Origin: Candidatus Poribacteria bacterium
Lineage (GTDB): Bacteria; Poribacteria; WGA-4E; JAJDTR01
Length of the DNA stretch: 64,000 nt
Reading direction: 5' to 3'
NCBI GenBank assembly: GCA_028820655.1
Contig: JAPPIK010000032.1
Location: 120,250 to 184,249, forward strand
Position numbers and translations under genes: made by a program. Under the pieces are notes generated by a model. The model was not told where the DNA came from, made no database searches, and saw only the letters and a program-made list of their open reading frames with translations. The first letter of the stretch is position 1; each line of letters opens with the position of its first letter. Shown here piece after piece: positions 17,893 to 27,182 of this stretch.

Positions 17893-18870
17893 GTGGTGAC
17901 GATGCCTCGGTCAGTCAGATATAGAACCTATTTTGATGAAGCGTGGAAAAAAGTAGTGGAGCGATTCTTTCCACAGTTTCTCCTATTCTTTGCGCCGAAA
18001 CTATACGAAGATGTGGATTTCTCGCAGTCCTTTACCTTTTTGGATAAAGAGATGCAGCAACTTTCTAAAAAGGGGTTGAAGCAATCCAAGTTAGTCGATA
18101 AATTGGTGAAAATCTATCTAAAAGATGGTAGCGAACAATGGCTGTTGGTTCATATTGAAGTACAAGGCGACGAAGACGAAAACTTTTCGTTGAGAATGTT
18201 CCGCTACTTCTATCGAATCTTTGACCGGTACGGTAAACCAATAGTGAGTATGGCAATTGTTACCGGTCCGGCGAATTGGAAGCCATCACGAGAATACAAA
18301 CTCAAGTTTTATAACAGCGGGGTTGAATTTCAGTATCTGATGTCAACGCTCATGGATTATGAGCGAGATAAACTTTTGGCAGATGATAACCCGATCGCAA
18401 TTGTGGTTTTAGCAGCCCAAGACAGTGAGCGGCTGAGACGACGGTATCGAGCACGATACGATGTCAAATGGCACCTGATACGAATGTTGTATAAACGAAA
18501 TTATACACGCTTAGAGATTCTCGATCTGTTTGATTTTATAGATTGGGTTTTGCAATTGAGTGATAAAGATGAAGAGCGTCTGTGCGAAGAAATCAACAAA
18601 TTAGAGGAGGCGAAACAAATGCCATACATTACAAGCATTGAGCGAATTGGAATTCAGAAAGGATTGCAACAGGGATTGCAACGGGGAGCTCTGGGGGAAA
18701 GTCAGCAACTGATTATTGAAACACTTGATGAACGATTTGGCGCCGTTCCGTCTTTCATTTCTGATGCCATTCTGCAGATTGAAGATCATAATCAGCTCCG
18801 AACCCTGCACCGTAGTGCAATCCGAATCACATCAATTGAAGAATTCCAACAGAAACTGAACAACAATTGA
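17893..18870 (+). CDS. Rpn-family (PD-(D/E)xK) nuclease/putative transposase with DUF4351-like C-terminus
   Basis: LVDKLVKIYLKDGSEQWLLVHIEVQGDEDENFSLRMFRYFYRI; C-terminal LIIETLDERFGAVPSFISDAI. Confidence 0.82.
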   Translation: MVTMPRSVRYRTYFDEAWKKVVERFFPQFLLFFAPKLYEDVDFSQSFTFLDKEMQQLSKKGLKQSKLVDKLVKIYLKDGSEQWLLVHIEVQGDEDENFSLRMFRYFYRIFDRYGKPIVSMAIVTGPANWKPSREYKLKFYNSGVEFQYLMSTLMDYERDKLLADDNPIAIVVLAAQDSERLRRRYRARYDVKWHLIRMLYKRNYTRLEILDLFDFIDWVLQLSDKDEERLCEEINKLEEAKQMPYITSIERIGIQKGLQQGLQRGALGESQQLIIETLDERFGAVPSFISDAILQIEDHNQLRTLHRSAIRITSIEEFQQKLNNN

Positions 18871-18922
18871 ACATGCCGGATTGCCATTTTTTTTTAAGTC
18901 AATATTAATCTCAAATTAAGTC

Positions 18923-20011
18923 ATGGAGATCTTAAACCAACCTCTGTCTCAAAAAGTCAATGATGCACGTGTTCAACTTGACACTCATGTTCGTGAAATC
19001 GTTGGGTGGCATTTCAATCGGGAGACAGGGAGTCCGTTTTGGTTGGAGTTTGCGGATAAACTCGATTTTGACCCGCGAAAGGAAATCGGGGGATACGACG
19101 ACTTAAAATTACTCGGACATTTTCAGGATGAGTGGTTGCGCGGCGGCCCGGTGCGGCGTTGGGTGCCGAAGGCGTACGCTGATGAACCGGTTTACGTGTT
19201 TGAAACGGGAGGTTCTACAGGAATTCCAAAATCTCGCATCAGCATACGCGACTTTCAGATTGACTACGAAATATATAGCGAAACGCTTTCCGATGGAGGT
19301 TTTCCGTATGGCAGTGATTGGCTGATGCTTGGACCGACCGGGCCAAGGCGGTTGCGTCTTGCTGTCGAACATCTGGCGCAGCATCGAGGCGGCATCTGTT
19401 TTCACGTGGATTTGGATCCACGATGGGTGAATAAACTCATCAATTACGGGAAACATCAGGAATTAGACCTTTACAAAAACCACGTTATCGACCAGGCTCT
19501 CAACATCCTGCGAGCGCACGAGTCTATACGGTGTCTGTTCACGACACCGAAGTTACTCGAGGCGCTGTGCGAGAAAATCTCACTGAAGAAGGCGGGGATT
19601 CGCGGTATTTTCTGCGGCGGGACTGAAATGAACGCTCAATTTCACCGCTTCGCACGGGAGGAATTGATCCCCGGGATAGATTTTGTTCCCACCTATGGAA
19701 ACACGTTGATGGGATTAGCGTGCTGTAAACCATTCGATTTAGCCGACAACTATGCCATTATCTATTATCCTCCCCAACCGCGTGCTGTCATCGAACTGGT
19801 CGGCCTGGAAAACACCGAAGAAACAGTCGAATATGATCAGACAGGTCGGGTCATGCTGACCACCCTAACCAAAGAATTTTTCATGCCGCGCTTCCTTGAA
19901 AGAGATGAGGCGGAACGAGCAAGACCGATCGAGAATTATCCTTGGGATGGAGTTGAGAACCTCAGGTTGTTATCTGAGTTAACAGAGTCGGTCGTGGTAG
20001 GCGTGTACTAA
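18923..20011 (+). CDS. ANL-superfamily (AMP-binding) protein, short form, possibly LuxE/PaaK-like
   Basis: VFETGGSTGIPKSR P-loop-like motif, GIFCGGTEMN, VPTYGNTLMG; no C-terminal lid domain. Confidence 0.65.
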   Translation: MEILNQPLSQKVNDARVQLDTHVREIVGWHFNRETGSPFWLEFADKLDFDPRKEIGGYDDLKLLGHFQDEWLRGGPVRRWVPKAYADEPVYVFETGGSTGIPKSRISIRDFQIDYEIYSETLSDGGFPYGSDWLMLGPTGPRRLRLAVEHLAQHRGGICFHVDLDPRWVNKLINYGKHQELDLYKNHVIDQALNILRAHESIRCLFTTPKLLEALCEKISLKKAGIRGIFCGGTEMNAQFHRFAREELIPGIDFVPTYGNTLMGLACCKPFDLADNYAIIYYPPQPRAVIELVGLENTEETVEYDQTGRVMLTTLTKEFFMPRFLERDEAERARPIENYPWDGVENLRLLSELTESVVVGVY

Positions 20012-20170
20012 CCGGCGACAGTCGCTATGCAGAATGGCGGGACTAAAGGCTTGGATTGGTGGGAGAACCGGTGAATCGCAGGCGTCGTGATCACTAGACG
20101 TTGTCCAATCAGTCGACTAGCGTTCTTCGAGGTATATCGAATGGCACCGTGGATTGAATGAGAGGAACTA

Positions 20171-20872
20171 ATGGCTATCAAAATCGAGAAATTGTTTCGT
20201 GCCCCTTACTCTATGCCGAATGGGTTGCAAGTTACCGACGATGGTCTATGGGTCGTTGATCAGATAACGGATAGGGTTGCTCTGCTTGAGATGAAGAACA
20301 CGTCTGAATACGGTGTGCCAAGAGTCGTATCGGAGATTGCGACCGAATCATCCAATACGAGCGGGATGACCTATGGAGGCGGATCGCTTTGGTTGACAGC
20401 GAACGGTGAAGGGAGCCGCTGGAGACCGGCCCGACCAACGGACGCGAACACGGGCGGTTCGGACATACTCAGAGTAGATCCGAAAACGGGCGACACCACG
20501 GAGCGGTATCCGTTGCCCGGTGGGGGCGGAACACACGGTGTTGAATACGACAACTACGACGACGGCTATGTCTGGGTCCAAACCCTCAAGGATGATGTCC
20601 TGCATAAGGTAAAAATTTCCGACTGGTCTGTGCAACACACGATTCCCCTGCCGTATACCCGCGGTCATGGTATGGTGCGATTAGATGATGGTATCTGGGT
20701 CGTGCACACCTCTGACCGTGTCATCGTCAAATTAGACTTGAACGACGGTCGACTAATGGATCGAATTGAAGTGCCGGAACCGCATCCCGAACCGCACGGG
20801 TTGTCAATCTTCAATGGGGGTTTTGTGTATTGCGATGCGACTTCCGGCTGGGTGGCGAAAATCACGTTATGA
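20171..20872 (+). CDS. SMP-30/virginiamycin B lyase-like beta-propeller protein
   Basis: LWVVDQITDRVALLE, LWLTANG, GHGMVRLDDGIWVVHTSDRVIVKLDL blade repeats. Confidence 0.6.
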   Translation: MAIKIEKLFRAPYSMPNGLQVTDDGLWVVDQITDRVALLEMKNTSEYGVPRVVSEIATESSNTSGMTYGGGSLWLTANGEGSRWRPARPTDANTGGSDILRVDPKTGDTTERYPLPGGGGTHGVEYDNYDDGYVWVQTLKDDVLHKVKISDWSVQHTIPLPYTRGHGMVRLDDGIWVVHTSDRVIVKLDLNDGRLMDRIEVPEPHPEPHGLSIFNGGFVYCDATSGWVAKITL

Positions 20873-20921
20873 CGCTCTATTCTGCGTTTCATAACCCGTT
20901 AGATTTTAAAGTAGAGTCCCC

Positions 20922-22349
20922 ATGATACATATTCCAATTCTTCGGGCCGGAAGGTCTTACAAGAGTCTGACTACGGTTGATGTACCTCATGTCAAGGGGG
21001 GTGAACCGGTTGCCCGTGTAAGTCAGGCGAATCAGGGATTGATTGCAAAGGATTTGCATAGCGTCGATCAGAACTGGCGGGCTCTGGAAGCCCTCACCGT
21101 TTCGGAGTTGCTTGTCATTTGTAAAGAGGCGGCACAACTATTCGCGGAAACGGAACTGCCACTGGATGGCGCGTCGCAGTCTCCAGACGATTATGTTCAC
21201 TGCCTTTCTGCCACCACAGGGATGCCCGAATCACTTTGTTGGAAGAACATGGCAAAGATTCGAGTGGTGTTGGAAGAACTTGAGGCGATTCTCGGTGGAT
21301 TGACACGAGGACTAGATCTCTCGGTTCTTGATGAAGGCTGGGGCGTTCAAGATGGGAGGCATCTAAGTTATGTGCCGCAAACCGAGGCGCTAGGCGCGGT
21401 GCTTCCGAACAACTCCCCCGGTGTGCACGCCCTCTGGATTCCGGCGGTTGCACTTAAAACTCCGCTCATTCTGAAGCCCGGGAGTCTGGAACCGTGGACG
21501 CCGTTTCGTATATCACAAGCGTTGATCGAAGCGGGTTGTCCCATGGAAGCGTTTGGGTTTTATCCGACCGACTATTCGGGAAGTAGCGAAATCCTGCTCC
21601 GATCTGGTCGATCTATGCTGTTTGGAGGGGGAACCACGGTTTCACCATGGAAAACTGACTCCCGTGTACAGATACATGGTCCCGGTCAGAGCAAAATCAT
21701 CCTCGCCGACGATACGATAGCGGGCTGGGAAGACTACGCCGATTTGATGGTTGCTTCCGTTGCAGAAAATGGCGGCAGATCGTGTATCAACGCGTCGGGG
21801 GTCTGGGTGCCGTCAGATGGCAAAGAAGTCGCAGAGGCATTGGCGTCGCGTTTGTCGCGAATTGAGGCTAGACCGCTGGATGATCCGGAAGCCGGAATAG
21901 CCGCGTTTCCGAATCCGGAAGTCGCCCATCACATGTCAAATCTTATTGATAGTCATCTCAAAGTGCCGGGCGCAACGGATATCACGGCAATGGTTCGAGG
22001 GACGGAGAGGCTCGCTCAAGTTGATGGATGCACATTCCTACTGCCGACGGTCATTTGGTGTGAAGATTGGCAACACCCTCTCGCAAACACCGAATTCCTT
22101 TTTCCCTTCGTCAGTGTTGTCGAAGTACCTCAAACGGCCATGTTGGAACGCATTGGTCCCACTTTGGTTGTGACGGCCATCACGGAAAATAGAAAATTTA
22201 GGCGTGATTTGACCAACTCACTAGCGGTGGATCGCTTGAATTTGGGGCCCATTCCCACAAATCAGATTTCGTGGGATCAACCACACGAGGGGAATCTTTT
22301 TGATTTTTTGTATCAACAGCGGGCATTACAGATTGAGCCAAGGAGATAA
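20922..22349 (+). CDS. Aldehyde dehydrogenase/acyl reductase (ALDH superfamily, LuxC-like)
   Basis: VLPNNSPGVHALWIPAVALKTPLILKPGSLEPWTPFRI and NGGRSCINASGVWVP (catalytic Cys region). Confidence 0.75.
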   Translation: MIHIPILRAGRSYKSLTTVDVPHVKGGEPVARVSQANQGLIAKDLHSVDQNWRALEALTVSELLVICKEAAQLFAETELPLDGASQSPDDYVHCLSATTGMPESLCWKNMAKIRVVLEELEAILGGLTRGLDLSVLDEGWGVQDGRHLSYVPQTEALGAVLPNNSPGVHALWIPAVALKTPLILKPGSLEPWTPFRISQALIEAGCPMEAFGFYPTDYSGSSEILLRSGRSMLFGGGTTVSPWKTDSRVQIHGPGQSKIILADDTIAGWEDYADLMVASVAENGGRSCINASGVWVPSDGKEVAEALASRLSRIEARPLDDPEAGIAAFPNPEVAHHMSNLIDSHLKVPGATDITAMVRGTERLAQVDGCTFLLPTVIWCEDWQHPLANTEFLFPFVSVVEVPQTAMLERIGPTLVVTAITENRKFRRDLTNSLAVDRLNLGPIPTNQISWDQPHEGNLFDFLYQQRALQIEPRR

Positions 22350-22360
22350 CGAATAAAGAG

Positions 22361-23470
22361 ATGCTCTCCTTCGATTTCCAACCTTCCACCCGTGTAGTCT
22401 TCGGGGAAAACGCGTTAGGTAATTTAGGGAGTTTGGCGAAGGAATTGGGAGCACAGGATGTCTTAATCATCACCGACCCCGGCGTTGCTGAAGCGGGCAT
22501 CGTCGAGAAAGCAGTGGATTTTCTGGTAAAGCAATCTATTAGTTGCGCTGTGTTCCAGGAAGTTGAAGAAAATCCGACTACGAAGCATGTTGCTAACGGC
22601 GTCCGATTTGCTCGCGATTTGGGACAACTTGATCTCATCGTGGGGCTAGGCGGTGGTAGCGCAATGGACTGCGCAAAAGGAATGAACTTTATCCTCACAA
22701 ATGGCGGAGTGATGGAAGACTTTTGGGGTATGGACAAAGCATCCAAACCCATGCTGCCATCGATTGGGATTCCAACGACCGCCGGCACAGGCAGCGAAGC
22801 GCAGTCGTACGCATTGATCGCCCGGGAAGAAAGCCATGTTAAGATGGCGTGCGGCGACAAGAAGGCTCGGTTTCGAACGGTCATTCTCGATCCCGTTTTG
22901 ACCTCGAGCGCGCCCGATGATGTAAGGGCGAGTACGGGAATTGATGCGATCTCCCATGCCGTGGAGAGCCATGTCGCAACGCGTCGGAATCCGGTGTCAC
23001 AGCTATTTTCGAGAGAGGCATGGTGTCTGCTTGAGAACAGTTTTGAGACTGTAATCGTCAATCCAGCCAATCTTGAGGCTCAGAGCCAGATGCTGCTGGG
23101 TGCGCATTACGCGGGGGTTGCCGTAGAGAATTCAATGCTTGGCGCTGCGCACGCATGCGCCAATCCATTGACCTCAAGTTACGGAATCACTCATGGAGTT
23201 GCGGTAGGACTGATGCTCCCGCACGTCATCAAGTTCAATTCTCGGATCATGGGGAAGTCGTATCGGGAGTTGCATTCCTCATCGATTTATGAACGAGTGT
23301 GTGAACTGAAAGCCGCCGCACATTTGCCTGGCATGTTGCGCGATTTTGGAATTGACGAGAGCGATCTGCCAAGACTAGCGGGAGAGGCTGCGAACCAATG
23401 GACGGGGAAATTCAATCCGCGCCCCGCCAATGAAACCGAGTTGCTTCAACTCTATGAATCAGCCTACTAA
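22361..23470 (+). CDS. Iron-containing alcohol dehydrogenase
   Basis: GGGSAMDCAKG, PTTAGTGSEAQSYALI, GIDAISHAVE, ACANPL..YGITHGVAVGLMLPHV motifs. Confidence 0.93.
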   Translation: MLSFDFQPSTRVVFGENALGNLGSLAKELGAQDVLIITDPGVAEAGIVEKAVDFLVKQSISCAVFQEVEENPTTKHVANGVRFARDLGQLDLIVGLGGGSAMDCAKGMNFILTNGGVMEDFWGMDKASKPMLPSIGIPTTAGTGSEAQSYALIAREESHVKMACGDKKARFRTVILDPVLTSSAPDDVRASTGIDAISHAVESHVATRRNPVSQLFSREAWCLLENSFETVIVNPANLEAQSQMLLGAHYAGVAVENSMLGAAHACANPLTSSYGITHGVAVGLMLPHVIKFNSRIMGKSYRELHSSSIYERVCELKAAAHLPGMLRDFGIDESDLPRLAGEAANQWTGKFNPRPANETELLQLYESAY

Positions 23471-24605
23471 ATCCCATAAAGTTTCACACGTTGCGGTTTT
23501 GGTTTTTATAGGATGTATTCTACCTTTCTCGGTTCTGCACGGTGAGGTCACCTCTCACGATTGGCCTAGTTTTCGAGGTAATTCGGCATTAACGGGGGTT
23601 GCTGTGAGCAAATTACCCGTCAGCCTCGAACTGCTGTGGACGTATCAAACCGGGGAAGGCATTGAGTCAACCGCAGCCATCACGGGTGAAACCGTCTATG
23701 TAGGTTCATGGGATGGGCATCTGTATGCGGTCAACCTGTTGACCGGAGAACTCAAGTGGAAATACAAGGCCTCAAACGAGATTAAATCATCCCCGTCCGT
23801 CTTTGGAGACGTAGTATATTTTGGCGATGAAACTGGTGATTTTCACGCGGTGGACGCCAAGACCGGTGTGAAACTGTGGGTTTTCCGCACGGAAGCCGGA
23901 ATTATTTCATCGGCAAATTTCGCCGGTGATCGGGTTATCTTCGGTTCTTATGATCAGTATCTGTACTGTTTGTCCATTAAAGACGGTTCTCTGATTTGGA
24001 AGTTCCAAACCGAGGGTTATGTGCATGGCTCTCCAGCCATTTCTGACGGAGTCGCGGTCGTCACCGGTTGTGACAGCTATCTTCGCCTCATTAGTTTGAA
24101 GAGCGGCCGGCAGGAGAAGGCCATAGAGTTGGGGGACTATATCGCCGCCAGTCCGGCAATGCTGAACCATCGTGTTTATGCCGGGACGTTCGGGAATCGA
24201 GTGTTGGGAATTGACCTGCGAAGCGATAGCATTCTTTGGCGCTATGAGAATCCGAAAAAACAGTTCCCGTTTTACGCGTCGGCTGCCATTACCGAAAATG
24301 TCCTCGTTATCGGTGGCAGGGACAAGATGGTCCACGCCCTCAAGCCGGAGACCGGTGAACTATTGTGGAGCTACAACGTAAAGTCACGAGTGGATTCCTC
24401 GCCGGTCATCGTTGGCACTCGCGCGTTTTTTGGAACCACGGGCGGAGTCATATACGGGTTGAACATTCAGTCGGGCGAGCGGGTTTGGGAATTCGTCACC
24501 GGAGCGTCGATTATGGCGTCCCCGAGTGTTGGCGGCGGTAGGTTGGTGATAGGGTCGGACGACGGAATCCTATACTGTTTCGGTATAAAGGAAGACGATG
24601 AGTGA
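23430..24605 (+). CDS. PQQ-binding-like beta-propeller repeat protein
   Basis: HDWPSFRGNSALTG plus repeated LYAVNLLTGELKWKY-type blades; overlaps the ADH gene, alternative start 23454. Confidence 0.85.
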   Translation: MKPSCFNSMNQPTKSHKVSHVAVLVFIGCILPFSVLHGEVTSHDWPSFRGNSALTGVAVSKLPVSLELLWTYQTGEGIESTAAITGETVYVGSWDGHLYAVNLLTGELKWKYKASNEIKSSPSVFGDVVYFGDETGDFHAVDAKTGVKLWVFRTEAGIISSANFAGDRVIFGSYDQYLYCLSIKDGSLIWKFQTEGYVHGSPAISDGVAVVTGCDSYLRLISLKSGRQEKAIELGDYIAASPAMLNHRVYAGTFGNRVLGIDLRSDSILWRYENPKKQFPFYASAAITENVLVIGGRDKMVHALKPETGELLWSYNVKSRVDSSPVIVGTRAFFGTTGGVIYGLNIQSGERVWEFVTGASIMASPSVGGGRLVIGSDDGILYCFGIKEDDE

Positions 24606-25944
24606 TCAGGGCAAGAATGTGAAGTCGGAACCGGCGACGACACGATCAGATTCAGAAAACACGGAAGTCGGGAGTGTTTTTGTCTCGAACTACCCTCCAT
24701 ATTCCTTCTGGAACACAGAGGCCGTCCCGGATGCTATGGGGATCTTGGACTCGAGTGCGTCCCTAGGAGCACAGCTGGGACTTTATCTCCACATTCCGTT
24801 TTGCCGAAAGCGCTGTAAATTTTGTTATTTTCGGGTTTATACCGATAAGAACAGTTCGGAAATCGAAGTATACCTCGACGCGTTGGCGAGAGAGGTCGAA
24901 ATCTACAGCACTATGCCCGCAATCAACGGCAGACCTCTATCATTTGTCTACTTCGGCGGCGGGACCCCGTCATACATTAGCGCCAAACACTTGAAAGCGC
25001 TTGTTGATCGGCTGAAGAAAGCAATTCCTTGGGATGGTGCAGACGAAATTGCCTTTGAGTGTGAACCTGGCACCCTGACCCAAACCAAGTTAGAAGCTAT
25101 CAGAGAAATTGGTGTGACCCGGTTGAGCCTAGGCGTCGAAAACCTCAACGACGATATCTTGGCGGAAAACGGCAGGGCGCATCTTTCCAAAGAAGTCTAT
25201 CGCGTCATGCCTTGGATCGAAGCGCTCGACTTCGATCAGGTCAATATAGATCTGATTGCGGGAATGGTTGGCGAGACATGGGAAAGTTGGCGTGCAACGG
25301 TCCAACAGACCATTGAGTTGAATCCTGATAGCATTACTATATACCAGATGGAACTGCCGTTTAACGCCACCTATTCACAAGACATTCTTGGCGGTAAAGC
25401 GTTGCCCGTAGCGAATTGGAAAACCAAACGCGAATGGCATAACTACGCATTTGAGCAGTTCGAACTCGCCGGATTCGCGAATTCTAGCGCATACACAATG
25501 GTAAAGAGAGGCAAACCGCGCAGATTTGTCTACCGCGATGCGGTCTGGCAAGGGAGCGACATGATGGGAACGGGGGTTGCTTCTTTTTCGCATATGAGTG
25601 GTGCGCACTATCAGAATGCGACCGGTTGGAAGGACTATATCGGTTCGCTTAAAGCCGACCGACTGCCATTGAGCCGCGCGTTCTTAACAACCCCGTCAGA
25701 GCGCCTTACACGCGAAATGATACTGCAATTGAAATTGGGAAGGATAGACACAGCCTATTACCGCGAGAAGTTTAATGTCGACATACTGGAGGAGTTTGGT
25801 TCAACCTACAAAAAACTGCAAGATGAAGGCATGTTAATTCTCGATGTAGATTCGGTGGAACTGACGAGAAAAGGGTTGCTCCAGGTCGATGGGCTGTTGC
25901 CGGAGTTCTATGCTCCAAAATATCGGAATGCGCGATATACGTAA
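24598..25944 (+). CDS. HemN/HemW-like radical SAM protein
   Basis: LYLHIPFCRKRCKFCYF (Cx3Cx2C), YFGGGTPS, LSLGVENLNDDIL; overlaps the upstream propeller gene by 8 bp. Confidence 0.88.
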   Translation: MSDQGKNVKSEPATTRSDSENTEVGSVFVSNYPPYSFWNTEAVPDAMGILDSSASLGAQLGLYLHIPFCRKRCKFCYFRVYTDKNSSEIEVYLDALAREVEIYSTMPAINGRPLSFVYFGGGTPSYISAKHLKALVDRLKKAIPWDGADEIAFECEPGTLTQTKLEAIREIGVTRLSLGVENLNDDILAENGRAHLSKEVYRVMPWIEALDFDQVNIDLIAGMVGETWESWRATVQQTIELNPDSITIYQMELPFNATYSQDILGGKALPVANWKTKREWHNYAFEQFELAGFANSSAYTMVKRGKPRRFVYRDAVWQGSDMMGTGVASFSHMSGAHYQNATGWKDYIGSLKADRLPLSRAFLTTPSERLTREMILQLKLGRIDTAYYREKFNVDILEEFGSTYKKLQDEGMLILDVDSVELTRKGLLQVDGLLPEFYAPKYRNARYT

Positions 25945-26124
25945 AGAAGACAGGGGCAATGTTAGTTGATTCGCTTCACAAAAGATGATGTGTGAAGTAG
26001 CACGGATCAAATAGCCCATGACCCGTTAGCAATTTAATTGACGCGAATTTTCTTGATAACTGCACAAATCGATAGGGTAAATTCTGGGTCAATCAATAGG
26101 CATATGTCCAAACCTGCAACCGTC

Positions 26125-26156
26125 GAAACCAAGTGTTTTCTTGAAAACTTGGTTTC
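26125..26156. promoter_or_regulatory. Long stable hairpin GAAACCAAGTGTTTT-CTTG-AAAACTTGGTTTC
   Basis: 13 bp with one bulged G and a 4-nt loop. Confidence 0.7.
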
Positions 26157-26235
26157 TTTATGCCACGAAACCGCCGAATCCGAATATTCTTTTGATAACT
26201 TGATTTCCACCCTCACTCAACACGCCAATGTTTGA

Positions 26236-26264
26236 TTGACAACTTAATATCTGTGTGGTATATT
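26236..26264 (+). promoter_or_regulatory. Consensus sigma70-like promoter TTGACA-17-TATATT upstream of the DUF488/RecQ island
   Basis: -35 26236-26241, -10 26259-26264, 17-bp spacer. Confidence 0.75.
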
Positions 26265-26281
26265 TTAACAAGCCATCCGTC

Positions 26282-26395
26282 ATGAAGGGGAACTCATTTT
26301 TTCTGTCGGCATTTTGTTGGCGTTACGATTCCCGAAAACCCGCTCTAGCAAAGGAATCCTCCGTTTCAGGACCTGCCAACACGCGGCTTATATAG
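26282..26395 (+). CDS. Candidate 37-aa leader peptide MKGNSFFLSAFCWRYDSRKPALAKESSVSGPANTRLI
   Basis: Begins ~11 nt after the predicted start of transcription and stops inside the loop of the terminator-like hairpin; no clear Shine-Dalgarno. Confidence 0.3.
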   Translation: MKGNSFFLSAFCWRYDSRKPALAKESSVSGPANTRLI

Positions 26396-26417
26396 ACGCT
26401 CCGTTGGCATCTTTTTT
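26374..26417 (+). terminator. Intrinsic-terminator-like hairpin in the island leader; competing antiterminator pairing with 26315-26321
   Basis: TGCCAAC (26374-26380) pairs GTTGGCA (26403-26409), inner GCG/CGC and CT/AG pairs, then TCTTTTTTC. Confidence 0.65.
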
Positions 26418-26609
26418 CTCACTTAATCGGTTCAATGAGAAATTGTGGCGCGCAACAAGCGGAAATCCAAGCATTCTTTGAGACAAGAGATGATCGAATG
26501 TGGAAACAGATTGAACACAGCAAATTGATAGATGCATTATTACTTTCTAACCCGCTATCCAAGCGTTCCTCAAATGGTGGGCTCAAACTTTTCTTCAATG
26601 TCATGATAT

Positions 26610-27176
26610 TTGTCTTCCATGGATAGGTTACAAGAAGTGCTACCCATTTTTACGATTGGCTACGGTAGCCGTTCGATTGAGCAGTTCATTGACGTCCTGA
26701 AAGTGCATCAGATTGCTTACCTCATTGATGTGCGCTCGGCGCCCTATTCGCGCTACAAACCCGAATTCTCAAAGGAAGCATTGGACGCGGAACTGGGACG
26801 ACACGGAATTCGGTATGTTTACATGGGCGACACATTGGGCGGTCACCCCGATAACAAAGAGTGCTACGATTCGAACGGGAAAGTCGATTACGACAGAGTG
26901 AAGAAGACCGAAAACTACCAAGTCGGAATCAATCGCCTTCAAAAAGCGGTCGCACAGAAGCAGTGCGTTGCTCTCATGTGCAGTGAGGGAAAACCGGAAA
27001 ACTGTCACCGGAGCAAACTTATAGGGGAGACTCTGGAAAAGCGGAACGTACCGATAACTCATATTGATGAAAACAATGAGCCACAGTCTCAAATGCATAT
27101 CATTGATCGCCTTACTGGGGGACAAATGCCATTGTTTGGTGAAGATGAGTTTCAGTCGCGCAAGCGGTACCAATGA
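26610..27176 (+). CDS. DUF488 family protein
   Basis: FTIGYGSRSIEQFIDVL, DVRSAPYSRYKPEFSKEAL, GGHPDN, CSEGKPENCHRSKLI; alternative start 26619. Confidence 0.9.
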   Translation: MSSMDRLQEVLPIFTIGYGSRSIEQFIDVLKVHQIAYLIDVRSAPYSRYKPEFSKEALDAELGRHGIRYVYMGDTLGGHPDNKECYDSNGKVDYDRVKKTENYQVGINRLQKAVAQKQCVALMCSEGKPENCHRSKLIGETLEKRNVPITHIDENNEPQSQMHIIDRLTGGQMPLFGEDEFQSRKRYQ

Positions 27177-27182
27177 TCTACA

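Noticed and set aside
22198-23070. 290-aa minus-strand ORF
   Set aside because: Entirely antisense to the clear iron-ADH and ALDH genes; low-complexity Ser/Thr/Pro composition typical of shadow ORFs.
26271-26417. Possible 6S, SRP or other known RNA in the island leader
   Set aside because: No long closing stem as in 6S RNA and no SRP GGAAG-type loop context; left as attenuator or unknown sRNA.
26435-26626. 63-aa ORF just after the leader terminator, overlapping the DUF488 start
   Set aside because: Could be a small upstream ORF, but no motif or clear ribosome-binding site; too weak to list as a gene.
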